A program made the position numbers and the translations under genes. The notes under the pieces are model-generated. The model made no database searches and had not been told where the DNA came from. It saw only the letters and a program-made list of their open reading frames with translations. Of a stretch of DNA of 64,000 nt, positions 8,683 to 18,500 are shown piece after piece (the first letter of the stretch is position 1; every line of letters starts with the position of its first letter). The stretch lies in assembly GCF_902810435.1 (NCBI RefSeq), contig NZ_LR778174.1, positions 855,501-919,500 of the forward strand, written 5' to 3'. Origin of the DNA: Veillonella parvula. Lineage in GTDB: Bacteria > Bacillota > Negativicutes > Veillonellales > Veillonellaceae.

Positions 8683-8880
8683 ATGCCAAAAATTAAAACT
8701 CGTCGCGCAGCGGCTAAACGTTTCGCAGTAACTGGTACTGGTGAATTCAAGCGTGCGAAAGCTTTCAAAAGCCACATTCTTGAGAAAAAATCTCCAGCTC
8801 GTAAACGTAATTTACGTAAAGCTACATTGGTTGCAAAAGCTGACCACAAACGCGTAGCTAAATGCTTACCATACGCTTAA
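8683..8880 (+). CDS. rpmI: 50S ribosomal protein L35
   Basis: A 65-residue, very basic protein starting [14 protein letters not shown] and containing the [16 protein letters not shown] region typical of L35. It is a late-assembling 50S protein. A GGGAGG ribosome site precedes the ATG by 8 bases. It lies 20 bases after infC and 46 before rplT, the universal order of this operon. Confidence 0.97.
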   Translation: MPKIKTRRAAAKRFAVTGTGEFKRAKAFKSHILEKKSPARKRNLRKATLVAKADHKRVAKCLPYA

Positions 8881-8926
8881 TCGTTAACTATTAGATCGAT
8901 ACATCGTAATTTAGGAGGAATATACA

Positions 8927-9277
8927 ATGGCAAGAGTGAAAAAGGGCGTTACAGCTCATGCACGTCATAAAAAGATTTTAAAATTAGCTAAAGGTTACCG
9001 CGGTACACGTTCCCGTTTGTTCAAAAAAGCTAACGAAACAGTAATAAAAGCGTTGTACTACGCTCGTCGTGACCGTCGTGCGAAAAAACGCGAATTCCGT
9101 CAATTGTGGATCGCTCGTATCAACGCAGCGGCTCGCATCAACGGTACAACTTACAGCCGTTTCATCGCTGGTTTAGCTAAAGCAGGCGTTGAAGTAAACC
9201 GTAAAATGTTGGCTGACTTGGCAGTTAACGATGCAGCAGCATTCGCTAAACTTGTTGAAGTAGCTAAAAACGCTTAA
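8927..9277 (+). CDS. rplT: 50S ribosomal protein L20
   Basis: A 116-residue protein with the basic N-terminal arm ([19 protein letters not shown]) and the globular C-domain ([21 protein letters not shown]). L20 is needed early in 50S assembly and is the known repressor of this operon through its leader. AGGAGG lies 8 bases before the ATG. The last 21 bases of the gene, its stop and its terminator are copied again at 10001-10084. Confidence 0.97.
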   Translation: MARVKKGVTAHARHKKILKLAKGYRGTRSRLFKKANETVIKALYYARRDRRAKKREFRQLWIARINAAARINGTTYSRFIAGLAKAGVEVNRKMLADLAVNDAAAFAKLVEVAKNA

Positions 9278-9340
9278 TAGCATAACCATATACATTGAGG
9301 ACTCTCTTTGGAGGGTCCTTTTTTATGTGGTGAAAGTAAT
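9257..9340 (+). repeat. Direct repeat, copy 1: rplT 3' end plus terminator
   Basis: This stretch (end of rplT, stop codon, terminator and about 15 bases beyond) matches 10001-10084 with a handful of changes and one 2-base gap. Confidence 0.92.
9298..9324 (+). terminator. Terminator of the rplT operon
   Basis: AGGACTCTC pairs with the GGAGGGTCCT arm, followed by six T. An identical hairpin core recurs at 10042-10068. Confidence 0.85.
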
Positions 9341-9429
9341 GGATTATCAATACTTATATAATATGATATGATATGATATCCTATAGATATCATGTGTGTA
9401 ATAAATATTGAAAGAGGGGAATTAAAATA

Positions 9430-9984
9430 ATGAAAAAATTATTTTCTATGTTATTGTTAGTATGTATAGTAATACCATTACAGATCCAAGCTATATCGAT
9501 GGAAGCTATTAAAAATGATAAGAATAATGTTCCTATTCTTACAGGAGAAAATGCTATTACGTATTTTGTAGATAAAAGTTCCATTAAAAGAGTAGAAGAA
9601 AATGAGTTTATTTATAAAGCACAGGCAGTTGTATATGAGGTTGAAAATAATAATAGTCGTAGAACTAACTCATATATTCACAAGGTTTTAGTTACTTATC
9701 GTTATGATATAAACCATTCTGTAGCCAGCGTATTACGTACTCCACAGTATGCACAAGACTATTCACTTCTCATATATGCTAAACAAGCTAGCTCTGGCAT
9801 GAAATTAACAATAAATAGTGTGGAGGATTTTAATTATGAAGGTGTGGCTTTGGGGAATTTCGGTAATATTCCACAACAATACGTTGATGTAGCTTTGCGT
9901 GATCCTAAATATGTTGTAGGTAATTATATCTTTAAAGAAGCTTATGGTATAGCTTTTGAAAATATGACTCTTCATAAGAAATAA
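9430..9984 (+). CDS. Exported protein of unknown function, between two copies of the rplT 3' end
   Basis: A 184-residue product with a signal peptide (MKKLFSMLLLVCIVIPLQIQA, cleavage expected after QA). The mature domain has the alternating beta pattern of small periplasmic proteins (YRYDINHSVASVLRTPQY) but no family I recognise. AGAGGGG precedes the ATG. The gene is flanked by direct repeats of the rplT tail (9257-9340 and 10001-10084), so it ends at a terminator that is a copy of the ribosomal operon terminator. This pattern suggests insertion or tandem duplication. Confidence 0.65.
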   Translation: MKKLFSMLLLVCIVIPLQIQAISMEAIKNDKNNVPILTGENAITYFVDKSSIKRVEENEFIYKAQAVVYEVENNNSRRTNSYIHKVLVTYRYDINHSVASVLRTPQYAQDYSLLIYAKQASSGMKLTINSVEDFNYEGVALGNFGNIPQQYVDVALRDPKYVVGNYIFKEAYGIAFENMTLHKK

Positions 9985-10000
9985 GATAAATGAGTTTATG

Positions 10001-10084
10001 GAAGTAGCTAAAAACGCATAATAGCATAACAATACAGATTAAGGACTCTCTTTGGAGGGTCCTTTTTTGTATGGTAAAAGTATG
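10001..10084 (+). repeat. Direct repeat, copy 2: non-coding copy of the rplT 3' end plus terminator
   Basis: It repeats the last rplT codons (a TTA to ATA difference at the stop), TAATAGCATAAC, and the AGGACTCTC hairpin with six T. Offset to copy 1 is 744 bases. It serves as the terminator of the gene at 9430. Confidence 0.92.
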
Positions 10085-10255
10085 ATATAGCTACATTTGT
10101 ATTTAAGAGTAAAATACCGGATCATTTTAGCTGTTTTATAAAGTGAAATAAACTATTAGAAATATGAAATAGAAAAAGAGGAGTTTTATCATAGCCTGTA
10201 GAAGTAACACAGTAATGAATCTATTTGAAGGTGTTTGTTAAAAGGAGACATTATT

Positions 10256-10897
10256 ATGGGAATGTTTAAAAAGCTATGTGTGACCTCTTTGTTAGGTGTT
10301 ATGTTGGCTGTACCTACCTATGCAACTGTTGTTACAGGTAGTCAATCCGATGTAAATATGAAGTTAAACTATCCATTGGTTTATACTAATAATATGTTTG
10401 CACAAAAAGCGATTAATACAGACATCGCAAATTATGTACTTGAAGCAAAGGATATGTATTATAACCAACATATTTATCAAGTTTCTCAAAACTATAAGGT
10501 TACCTATGAGGATAGTCAAGTTGTTTCAATCCTACTAACTACCTATTATTACTACGCCGGAGCTGCTCATGGTATGTATAATACAAGAGGTCTTGTATAT
10601 AATAAAGTAACAGGTCAACGCATTCCATTATATAACTATATAAAAATTGCGAATGCAGCACAATTGGATAACGGTTTACGATCCCATGTATTAAGTTATT
10701 ATACAGGTAATCATATAAAGAGCTATATTCCAAGTGGATGGAGTGTAAAATATGTAACCGATAACTATTGCTTACGTGGTAAGGGGAACATTGATCTAGT
10801 TTACCAACCATATGAACTAGGACCGTACGCAGCTGGTAATACCTATATTGGTTTTACACCAAAAGCCATTGAATACTTTAACAGAATGAACTCCTGA
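10256..10897 (+). CDS. Exported protein with DUF3298/RsiV-like features
   Basis: A 213-residue protein with a signal peptide (cleavage near AVPTYA). The mature part has repeated aromatic positions and the segment AGAAHGMYNTRGLVYNKVTG, which matches the GAAHG...YNFD pattern of DUF3298 (the C-terminal domain of RsiV and relatives, a lysozyme-binding fold in that protein). An N-terminal DUF4163-like part would precede it. The ATG at 10256 is chosen because AAAGGAG lies 9 bases upstream; a TTG at 10235 is less likely. The cellular role is unknown. Confidence 0.65.
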   Translation: MGMFKKLCVTSLLGVMLAVPTYATVVTGSQSDVNMKLNYPLVYTNNMFAQKAINTDIANYVLEAKDMYYNQHIYQVSQNYKVTYEDSQVVSILLTTYYYYAGAAHGMYNTRGLVYNKVTGQRIPLYNYIKIANAAQLDNGLRSHVLSYYTGNHIKSYIPSGWSVKYVTDNYCLRGKGNIDLVYQPYELGPYAAGNTYIGFTPKAIEYFNRMNS

Positions 10898-10971
10898 TAA
10901 AAGTATGTTGCTATATTGATCCTAACTGTATTTTGATGAATTAAATAGTATTCTTGTAATATACGACAAAA

Positions 10972-11000
10972 GCCTATAGTACATTTTTAGTACTATAGGC
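10972..11000. terminator. Bidirectional terminator
   Basis: GCCTATAGTAC (10972-10982) and GTACTATAGGC (10990-11000) form a perfect 11-bp stem between convergent genes, with short T-runs on both strands. Confidence 0.8.
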
Positions 11001-11019
11001 CTTTATCGTATTTACCATA

Positions 11020-11256
11020 TTATCTTCTAAATCCGCCGCATCCTCTAGTATTAGAGTTTGGACCGCAATAATTTTGGTTGTTATTGGTGCCTGGTGCATA
11101 GTTAGTATTGTTCGTATTGTTATCGGAGTTGTATTGTGTGTTAGTGTTGCAATTGTACTGAGAGTTATTGCATACATAATCGTAAGCAAATCCAGTAGAT
11201 ACAACAGCGGTTACGGCTAAAGCAGTCATGATGAGTATACGTTTTGTAAATTTCAT
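11020..11256 (-). CDS. Small exported Asn-rich, Cys-containing protein
   Basis: A 78-residue product. Residues 1-24 form a signal peptide (KFTKRILIMTALAVTAVVSTG, then FAYD). The mature 50-odd residues are dominated by Asn, Thr, Tyr and Gln with four Cys (CNNSQYNC, YCG, RGCGGFRR), so two disulfides are possible. The start is the ATG at 11256 with AAGGAGG 8 bases upstream; an upstream in-frame ATG has no ribosome site. No family recognised; a surface or matrix peptide is one possibility. Confidence 0.6.
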   Translation of the reverse strand: MKFTKRILIMTALAVTAVVSTGFAYDYVCNNSQYNCNTNTQYNSDNNTNNTNYAPGTNNNQNYCGPNSNTRGCGGFRR

Positions 11257-11372
11257 AGTAATTACCTCCTTGTTCATATATTTATATTATACTACTATGA
11301 GTCAAATAAAATATGATATTCTATACATATATACTATTTGAGAGGCATTATGTGAAAGGATGAGAGTCTATT

Positions 11373-12590
11373 ATGAAACGTGTATTGATGGCTGCACTAT
11401 GTTTAAGCTGTGTTACGTTGGGAAGTCATGCGATTGATATTAATATACCAGGTGCAGATCCTACAGTAGCAAAAGATGCCTATCAGAACTATCGTAAGAC
11501 TGGTAATGAAGTCCAAAAGACTGAAAATATTATAGCTAATCAGATACGAGATGAATATAACAATAATGGCTCTAAAAAATGGACACTAGATGAGTTACTA
11601 TACTTTACAAAAGAATTGTATCATTCTACAAAACAGTCTTCTTCTGTTTTTATTCTTAAGGATAATGGGGCAAATATTAAATTTACTATACCAGAGAGTA
11701 GCCAGTTCGGTAAAACTATAAAAGGGGACCCATTAACTACAGATGTTCAAAAAGGAAATTTCCGCTTAATTGAAGGCAATATACATTATACTGTTCGTAA
11801 GAGTGGTGAAAGTCAAGTTAAAGAAAATTCGTTCTCGTATCCTACTGTTAGAAATGCTACATGGGAGATTGGGCAGATTAAAAGTGGAGCTTTAGAAGGG
11901 GCTATTAACTTTGGTGTGAAAGCTGATCCTTCGCTGTCTTATCATATTAGCTATGATTTGATTAAGAAAAAGGAATTAGAGCTATTAAAGACACATGATC
12001 AGGAATACGTGTATAAAGAGCTAATGTCACCATTAGTTAATTATGTACTACCTTCTATTGAACCTGCAAATCAAATACTTTCAAAAACTAAACCCATAAC
12101 TATTAATGGATTTACTTTCCAAACTTTAAAATCAAGTGATTTAGTGCATCATGGCCCTGATAATGATGCAATTTATATCTATGATGGTAAAAAATATCGT
12201 GAAGGTATTATGGTGAGAGAATTAAAACCGGAAGAGTTGACTAATCGTCATCAAATTAATTATAAATTGATACGATTCTTCATTATGCATAAGCCATATT
12301 CCGATTTTAAGCCAATTCAATATGCAACGGTTTGGAATGATGCCACTCCTGCTATCTATATGGAAGTAGAACGATCTCAATCTAGAATGTACATTCAATC
12401 GCTATATGATGATAAATATTTATATACTCACTTTATAATGGCTGATTTAGATTATAAAACACCAGCAAAAGACTTGCGTGATATAGTTCAATATGTAGAC
12501 AATGCAAATGACAAAGATAAATACGCTAAAAGCCAAGCTGGGATGGGAGCTATGCCTAAAGGTATATATGAAAACTCATCTGTAAAATAA
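11373..12590 (+). CDS. Exported protein of unknown function
   Basis: A 405-residue protein with a signal peptide (MKRVLMAALCLSCVTLGSHA, cleavage before IDINIPG). The mature sequence is hydrophilic with alternating helix and strand, including a Tyr-rich C-terminal half (RSQSRMYIQSLYDDKYLYTH). No domain recognised. AAGGATGAG serves as ribosome site. A 14-bp stem terminator follows, so it is a single-gene unit and the last gene before the restriction-modification block. Confidence 0.65.
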   Translation: MKRVLMAALCLSCVTLGSHAIDINIPGADPTVAKDAYQNYRKTGNEVQKTENIIANQIRDEYNNNGSKKWTLDELLYFTKELYHSTKQSSSVFILKDNGANIKFTIPESSQFGKTIKGDPLTTDVQKGNFRLIEGNIHYTVRKSGESQVKENSFSYPTVRNATWEIGQIKSGALEGAINFGVKADPSLSYHISYDLIKKKELELLKTHDQEYVYKELMSPLVNYVLPSIEPANQILSKTKPITINGFTFQTLKSSDLVHHGPDNDAIYIYDGKKYREGIMVRELKPEELTNRHQINYKLIRFFIMHKPYSDFKPIQYATVWNDATPAIYMEVERSQSRMYIQSLYDDKYLYTHFIMADLDYKTPAKDLRDIVQYVDNANDKDKYAKSQAGMGAMPKGIYENSSVK

Positions 12591-12667
12591 GGGAAAAATA
12601 GTCAACCTCACATATAATTTTGACTTGATTCCAAATTTAATTTATGAAAATATATATGTAAGTTTTA

Positions 12668-12718
12668 CCACATATAAACACTATTACTCTAGTAAAGTGT
12701 TTATATGTGGCATTTTTT
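12668..12718 (+). terminator. Strong terminator before the hsd operon
   Basis: CCACATATAAACAC (12668-12681) and GTGTTTATATGTGG (12697-12710) form a perfect 14-bp stem followed by CATTTTTT. Confidence 0.88.
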
Positions 12719-12772
12719 GTAGTAGAATAAAATTAATTACTATGAATAAATCATGAAAAATTAGGAGATATT

Positions 12773-14368
12773 ATGGGTGCCGAATTAAATCAAAAATTAT
12801 TTAGTGCTGCTGATAATTTACGAGGTAAGATGAGTGCTGATCAATATAAAGATTATCTTTTAGGGCTAATTTTTTATAAATATTTATCTGATAAATTATT
12901 AGAGTCTACAGTTGTAAAAGCTTATAAATCCCTTGATGAATATAATACAGTAGCAAAGCAAACAGAATTGTATAAATCTTATATTTTAAATGATAAAAGC
13001 AAAGCGTTTTTTATTGCGACTATGTCAGATACGTTAGGGTATCATATAGAACCACAATATCTTTTTAGTGAGCTTGCTAATTCTGTTAAGGATAACTCTT
13101 TTGAATTGGTTCATTTGAGAAATGCTTTTGTACGATTGGAAACGGCATACAAACAGTTCGAAGGTTTATTTGATGATATTGATTTAGATTCAAAACAACT
13201 TGGTGTAGATGCGAATCAACGAAATATTACAATTAGTGAAGTTATTAAAAAACTAGATGAAGTTGATGTGTTAGGTCATGATGGTGATGTGATTGGCGAT
13301 GCATATGAATATCTGATTGGTGAATTTGCTGCTGGATCAGGTAAAAAAGCAGGTGAGTTTTACACCCCCCAACAAGTATCTGATATGATGGCTCAAATTG
13401 TAACAATTGGACAAGAGGATACACCATCGTTTACTGTATACGACCCTACAATGGGTTCTGGTTCATTGATGCTAAATGTACGTAAGTATTCAAATAATCC
13501 GGATCGTGTACAATACCATGGACAAGAACTTAACGTAACTACATATAATCTTGCACGCATGAATCTTATTCTTCATGAAGTAAATGCTGAAGATCAACGT
13601 CTACATAATGGGGATACACTAAATAAAGACTGGCCGACAGATGAGCCGTATATGTTTGATTCTGTAGTTATGAATCCACCATACTCTGCAAAGTGGTCTG
13701 CAGATCCTACATTTATGGATGATGCACGTTTTAACCGTTATGGAAAGTTAGCACCTAAATCTAAAGCTGATTTTGCTTTTCTCTTACATGGGTTTTACCA
13801 TTTAAAAACATCTGGTACCATGGCAATTGTTTTGCCACATGGGGTTTTGTTTAGAGGGGCAGCAGAAGGTATAATTCGAAAAAAATTATTAGAAGATGGA
13901 AGTATTTATGCGGTGATTGGGATGCCTGCAAATCTATTTTTTGGAACATCTATACCGACTACTGTAATTATTCTTAAAAAGAATCGCCCAGGACGTGATG
14001 TGTTATTTATTGATGCAAGCAATGATTTCACAAAATTCAAAAATCAGAATAAATTAGAACCAGAGCACATAAAACGCATTGTTGATACTTATAAAAATCG
14101 TGAAAGTATTGAAAAGTACTCTTATTTAGCACCATTTAAAGAAATTAAAGAAAATGATTTTAACCTAAATATTCCACGCTATGTTGATACCTTTGAAGAA
14201 GAAGCTCCTATTGACATGGTTGTACTTGGCAAAGAGATGAAAGCTATTAAGGAAGAAGAAGCAAAATTAGAAAAAGAGATTTATGATATGCTTCTTCAGT
14301 TAGATTGTACTGATGAAGATAAAGATTGGTTAAATGGTGTACTTGAGGTATTTAATTATGGCAAATAA
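12773..14368 (+). CDS. hsdM: Type I restriction-modification system, methyltransferase subunit
   Basis: A 531-residue N6-adenine methyltransferase. It has the HsdM N-terminal helical domain (1-150), the AdoMet-binding motif DPTMGSGSL near residue 224 and the catalytic NPPY near residue 301, followed by the target-handling C-terminal part. It works as M2S with HsdS to methylate the bipartite site and as R2M2S to cut unmodified DNA. TAGGAGATATT precedes the ATG. The stop lies 11 bases inside hsdS, which implies translational coupling. Confidence 0.96.
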   Translation: MGAELNQKLFSAADNLRGKMSADQYKDYLLGLIFYKYLSDKLLESTVVKAYKSLDEYNTVAKQTELYKSYILNDKSKAFFIATMSDTLGYHIEPQYLFSELANSVKDNSFELVHLRNAFVRLETAYKQFEGLFDDIDLDSKQLGVDANQRNITISEVIKKLDEVDVLGHDGDVIGDAYEYLIGEFAAGSGKKAGEFYTPQQVSDMMAQIVTIGQEDTPSFTVYDPTMGSGSLMLNVRKYSNNPDRVQYHGQELNVTTYNLARMNLILHEVNAEDQRLHNGDTLNKDWPTDEPYMFDSVVMNPPYSAKWSADPTFMDDARFNRYGKLAPKSKADFAFLLHGFYHLKTSGTMAIVLPHGVLFRGAAEGIIRKKLLEDGSIYAVIGMPANLFFGTSIPTTVIILKKNRPGRDVLFIDASNDFTKFKNQNKLEPEHIKRIVDTYKNRESIEKYSYLAPFKEIKENDFNLNIPRYVDTFEEEAPIDMVVLGKEMKAIKEEEAKLEKEIYDMLLQLDCTDEDKDWLNGVLEVFNYGK

Positions 14369-15569
14369 ACCAAGAATACGATTTAGGGGATTTACTGAAG
14401 ATTGGGAACAGCGTAAGTTAGGGGATTTATATAAACGTGTAAATGAACGTAATGATGGAACTTTAGGGCGGGATAAATGGATTTCTGTTGCAAAGATGTA
14501 TTTTCAGGATCCTGATAAAGTACAATCAAATAATTTAGATACACGTACCTATGTGATGAAAAAAGGAGATATAGCTTTTGAGGGACATCCAAATAATGAA
14601 TTTAAATTTGGTCGATTTGTATTAAATGATATAGGTACTGGTATCATTTCAGAGCTATTTCCCATTTATAGACCTATTACCGAATATGATTTAGATTTTT
14701 GGAAATATGCGATTCAACTTGAACGAGTGATGGCTCCTATATTGGCAAAATCTATTACATCATCAGGAAATTCATCAAATAAATTAGATCATAATCATTT
14801 CTTAAATAAGGAACTTTTAGTTCCTAATATTGAGGAACAGAAGAAAATAGGAACCCTATTAAGCCTATTGAGTAAAAATATTACCCTTCATCAGTGTAAG
14901 CTTAAAAAGCTCAATTTAGCTAAAAAATCATTGTTACAAAAATTATTTCCAAGAAATGGAAGTCAAATTCCAGGGGTTAGATTTAAAGGATTTACTGATG
15001 CTTGGGAACAGCGTAAGTTAGGAGATATAGCTACATTCTCAAAAGGTAATGGCTATTCTAAATCAGATTTAGCACCGTCTGGAGATCCAATTATCCTATA
15101 TGGTCGTCTTTATACAAATTATGAAACCACTATTAGGAATGTAGATACATTTGTTGAATTAAAAGATAAATCAGTTATTAGTCAAGGCGATGAAGTAATA
15201 GTTCCAGCATCAGGTGAAACTGTAGAAGATATTTCTCGTGCTTCAGTTGTTAAAGATCAAGGAGTTATTATTGGTGGTGATTTGAATGTAATTAAAGTAA
15301 ATCATTTATTGGATCCAACATTTTTAGCTCTGACTATCTCAAATGGAGAACAACAAAAAGAGTTGAGTAAACGAGCTCAAGGAAAGTCAGTAGTTCATTT
15401 ACATAATTCCGATTTACAAGAAGTTAATTTAACATTTCCTCTGCTTAATGAACAAAAAGAGATTTCGACTCTTTTTGAGAAGATGGATAGTATTATTACC
15501 CTTCATCAGCGTAAGTTAGAAAGGTTACAAGAAGTAAAAAAAGGCTTGCTTCAAAAAATGTTTGTATAG
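14358..15569 (+). CDS. hsdS: Type I restriction-modification system, specificity subunit (expressed copy)
   Basis: A 403-residue HsdS with two target recognition domains (TRDs). TRD1 runs from about residue 13 to 175 and TRD2 from about 215 to 375; each starts with WEQRKLGD and ends near ITLHQ, and each is followed by a coiled-coil spacer (LKKLNLAKKSLLQKL and RKLERLQEVKKGLLQKM). The ATG at 14358 overlaps hsdM by 11 bases; the upstream start at 14334 lies within hsdM. The two TRDs set the two halves of the methylation site. The border sequences are repeated in the silent cassettes downstream. Confidence 0.94.
   Translation: MANKPRIRFRGFTEDWEQRKLGDLYKRVNERNDGTLGRDKWISVAKMYFQDPDKVQSNNLDTRTYVMKKGDIAFEGHPNNEFKFGRFVLNDIGTGIISELFPIYRPITEYDLDFWKYAIQLERVMAPILAKSITSSGNSSNKLDHNHFLNKELLVPNIEEQKKIGTLLSLLSKNITLHQCKLKKLNLAKKSLLQKLFPRNGSQIPGVRFKGFTDAWEQRKLGDIATFSKGNGYSKSDLAPSGDPIILYGRLYTNYETTIRNVDTFVELKDKSVISQGDEVIVPASGETVEDISRASVVKDQGVIIGGDLNVIKVNHLLDPTFLALTISNGEQQKELSKRAQGKSVVHLHNSDLQEVNLTFPLLNEQKEISTLFEKMDSIITLHQRKLERLQEVKKGLLQKMFV
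14380..14430 (+). repeat. TRD border repeat in hsdS, first copy
   Basis: About 50 bases around TTGGGAACAGCGTAAGTTAG match 14980-15030, 600 bases downstream, with few changes. It encodes the FRGFTEDWEQRKLGD-type start of TRD1. Confidence 0.88.
14980..15030 (+). repeat. TRD border repeat in hsdS, second copy
   Basis: Second copy of the FKGFTDAWEQRKLGD-type border, at the start of TRD2. Its 17-base core CTTGGGAACAGCGTAAG (15001-15017) is identical at 18849-18865 and, inverted, at 20868-20884. Confidence 0.9.
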
Positions 15570-15587
15570 AATTACAGGGATAACTAT

Positions 15588-18500
15588 ATGGGGAAATTAA
15601 ATAATACAAAAGAAGCTCAGCTCGAACAAAATCTAATTGATTTACTTTGTGCACAACATGGACAATGGACTTTTCGTTCGGATTTAAAAACAGAAGAAGA
15701 TTTATGGAACAATTTACGTAATATTATTGAGATTCGAAATAAAAGTGAACTTAATGATAATATGTTAACTGATAGTGAGTTTAAGCGAATTCGATCAGAA
15801 ATATTGGCAAATACTAAAACGCCTTTTGAAGCCGCAAAATGGCTGCGTGGTGAAAAGGGAAAGTGTTCAGTTGTTCTGGAAAGAGATAATGGTTTAGGGC
15901 GTATAGAGTTAATTATTTATTCTAGTATTGAAAAAAATGGTGGCTTTTCTTCTTATGAAATAGTACATCAAATTGCAAAAAATAAATCTAACTTAGAAGA
16001 ACGAAGTCGTCGATTTGATATTACTTTATTGATAGGTGGTCTGCCGATTATTCAAATAGAATTAAAAACAGCCATAGCAAAGGATGGGGTTAAGCAAGCC
16101 TATTATCAAATAGAAAAATATATTGATGAAGGGACATTTTCAAATACTATATTCCAAACGCTACAGCTATATGTTATGTCTAATGAACAAACGACTCGAT
16201 ATATGGCTGCTGCTCCAAAAGGTGAGTTACAAGATAAATTTATGTTTGGTTGGCGAACTCGAGATAACACAAGAGTTGAGAATATTAATGAGTTTGCAAA
16301 GCAGGTATTAAATATTCCAAGAGCTCATGAATTAGTATCTGAATATATGATTCTTAGTGAAGAAGTAAGCAGTAAGATATTAATGGTCTTACACCCATAC
16401 CAAATTCATGCTATAGAAGCAATTTTTGAGGCTGCAAGTAAACATCAATCTGGTTATATTTGGCATGCAACTGGTTCAGGTAAGACTATAACTAGTTTTG
16501 TATCTACAAAACTACTTGCCCAAAAGAGTGGGATAGATAGAACTATTATGCTGTTAGATAGAAAAGATTTAGATAATCAAACGACATCAGAGTTTACTAA
16601 ATTTGCCTCTGCTTACTCAACAGGTGTAAATACTAACAAAAATACACTTATAGTCGGTACGGGGAATACCAAGGAGCTTTCAAATGCTCTTAAACAGGAT
16701 TCAAGTTCTAATGTAGTAATTGTGACTACACGCCAAAAACTAAATAAGGCTGTTGAATACTTGCAAGAAAAAGAACCAGGAAGACTTGCTAACCTTCGAG
16801 GAAAACATATTGTATTTATTGTTGATGAATGTCATAGAGCTATTAGTGCTCAAAATATGGATGATATTAAAAAAGTATTTCCAAAATCGACATGGTTTGG
16901 ATTTACAGGTACACCTATTTTTGAGGAGAATAAAAAGAGTTCTGATGGTCAATATGCCCGCACTACACATGATCAATATGGAGAAGTTTTACATCGATAT
17001 ACTATAAAAAATGCGCTTGAAGATGGATCTGTATTGGGATTTCAGGTAGAACATGAATCTACTATACATCAGGATGAACTGGCGAATGTAGTGTACCGAG
17101 CAATGCGTTCGGAAGAAAAAAATATCAATTATACCGATGAGGAGCTAGTGTCCACTATTGAATCTATGAAGGATATTGATAAAGAGCAATATTTACAGAG
17201 TACACATTATGAGTCAGATGACCATATTCAATCTGTAATTCGCAAAATTTTAAGCCCTAACAATGCATATAGTAAATTTGTATTCAAAGATGGTAAGCCA
17301 ACAATGTCTGCTATTTTGACAACTAGTTCTATTGATATGGCGAAGCGTTATTATAAGGCAATTAAGAAATTTACAGCCCATAAGAACTGGTTAGAAACAC
17401 AGTTTCCCAATAATCCTTTGCGCCAGGGTGCGGTTATGAATGATCCAGATTTTCCACGTGTGGCAATTACATACTCTTTAGAGGAAAATACAAAGGATTC
17501 AGCATTAAAAGAAACTGAAATGGCTGAGATTATTGATGAGTATAATCAGATGTTTGGGACCTCTTGGTCTATTGAAAGTATTAATCGTTATAATGGTGAC
17601 ATTAACAATAGGCTAGCGCGTAAAAAGGGTGAGTTTAAAGAATTTGGTAAACATTTAGATTTAGTTATTGTTGTAGATCGATTATTAACAGGATTTGATG
17701 CTCCTAGATGTCAAACCTTGTTTGTAGATCGGAACTTACAATATGCTGGACTCATACAAGCGTTTTCTAGAACTAATCGAACATATAAAGGAAAAGATAA
17801 AGGTTTGATTACAACCTTTAGAAAACCTGCGACGATGAAGGAACATGTATATGCAGCAACTCGGTTGTATTCTCAAACGAATAATAATAGTAGTTTGATC
17901 TACCCAACATATGAAGAATCTAAAAAGAAGTTTAATGCTGCATATACAGCTTTAGTAAAATTAGAGGCTATAAATTCAAATAATCCTATTACTGAATATG
18001 CTCCCGTTTCAGATCGAATTAACTTTGTGAAGTGCTTCCAGGATTTAAATAAAGCTTATCGTGCTATTGCCTCATATGATGACTTTAACATAGAACTTGA
18101 TAATGACAAACATGGTACCTTTTCTAAAAAGATTGCAATTATAGAAGACAATATTGGCTTATATAATACGATAAAAGCATCCTTAAAACCTGATGATAAG
18201 AATGAACCTGGTATTGAATTAATTGATTTCTTTGATTCTAGTACAGTACAGACATATACTGTTGATAAAAGCTATATAGATGCTTTATTAAGTGAATATG
18301 AGGCGAACAGTCAAGATACTCGTGCAAAAATTGAAGATGCTTTAACAAAGTTGAATAAGAGTGAATCAGTCCGTACTATTTATAAACATATTCTTGATGA
18401 TATTGATACACAGGTGATAGATAAAGATAGTAATCTATTGAAAATAAAAAGAGAATATTTTACTAAAGCTTATGACTCTATTGTTGAATCCTTTGCATCA

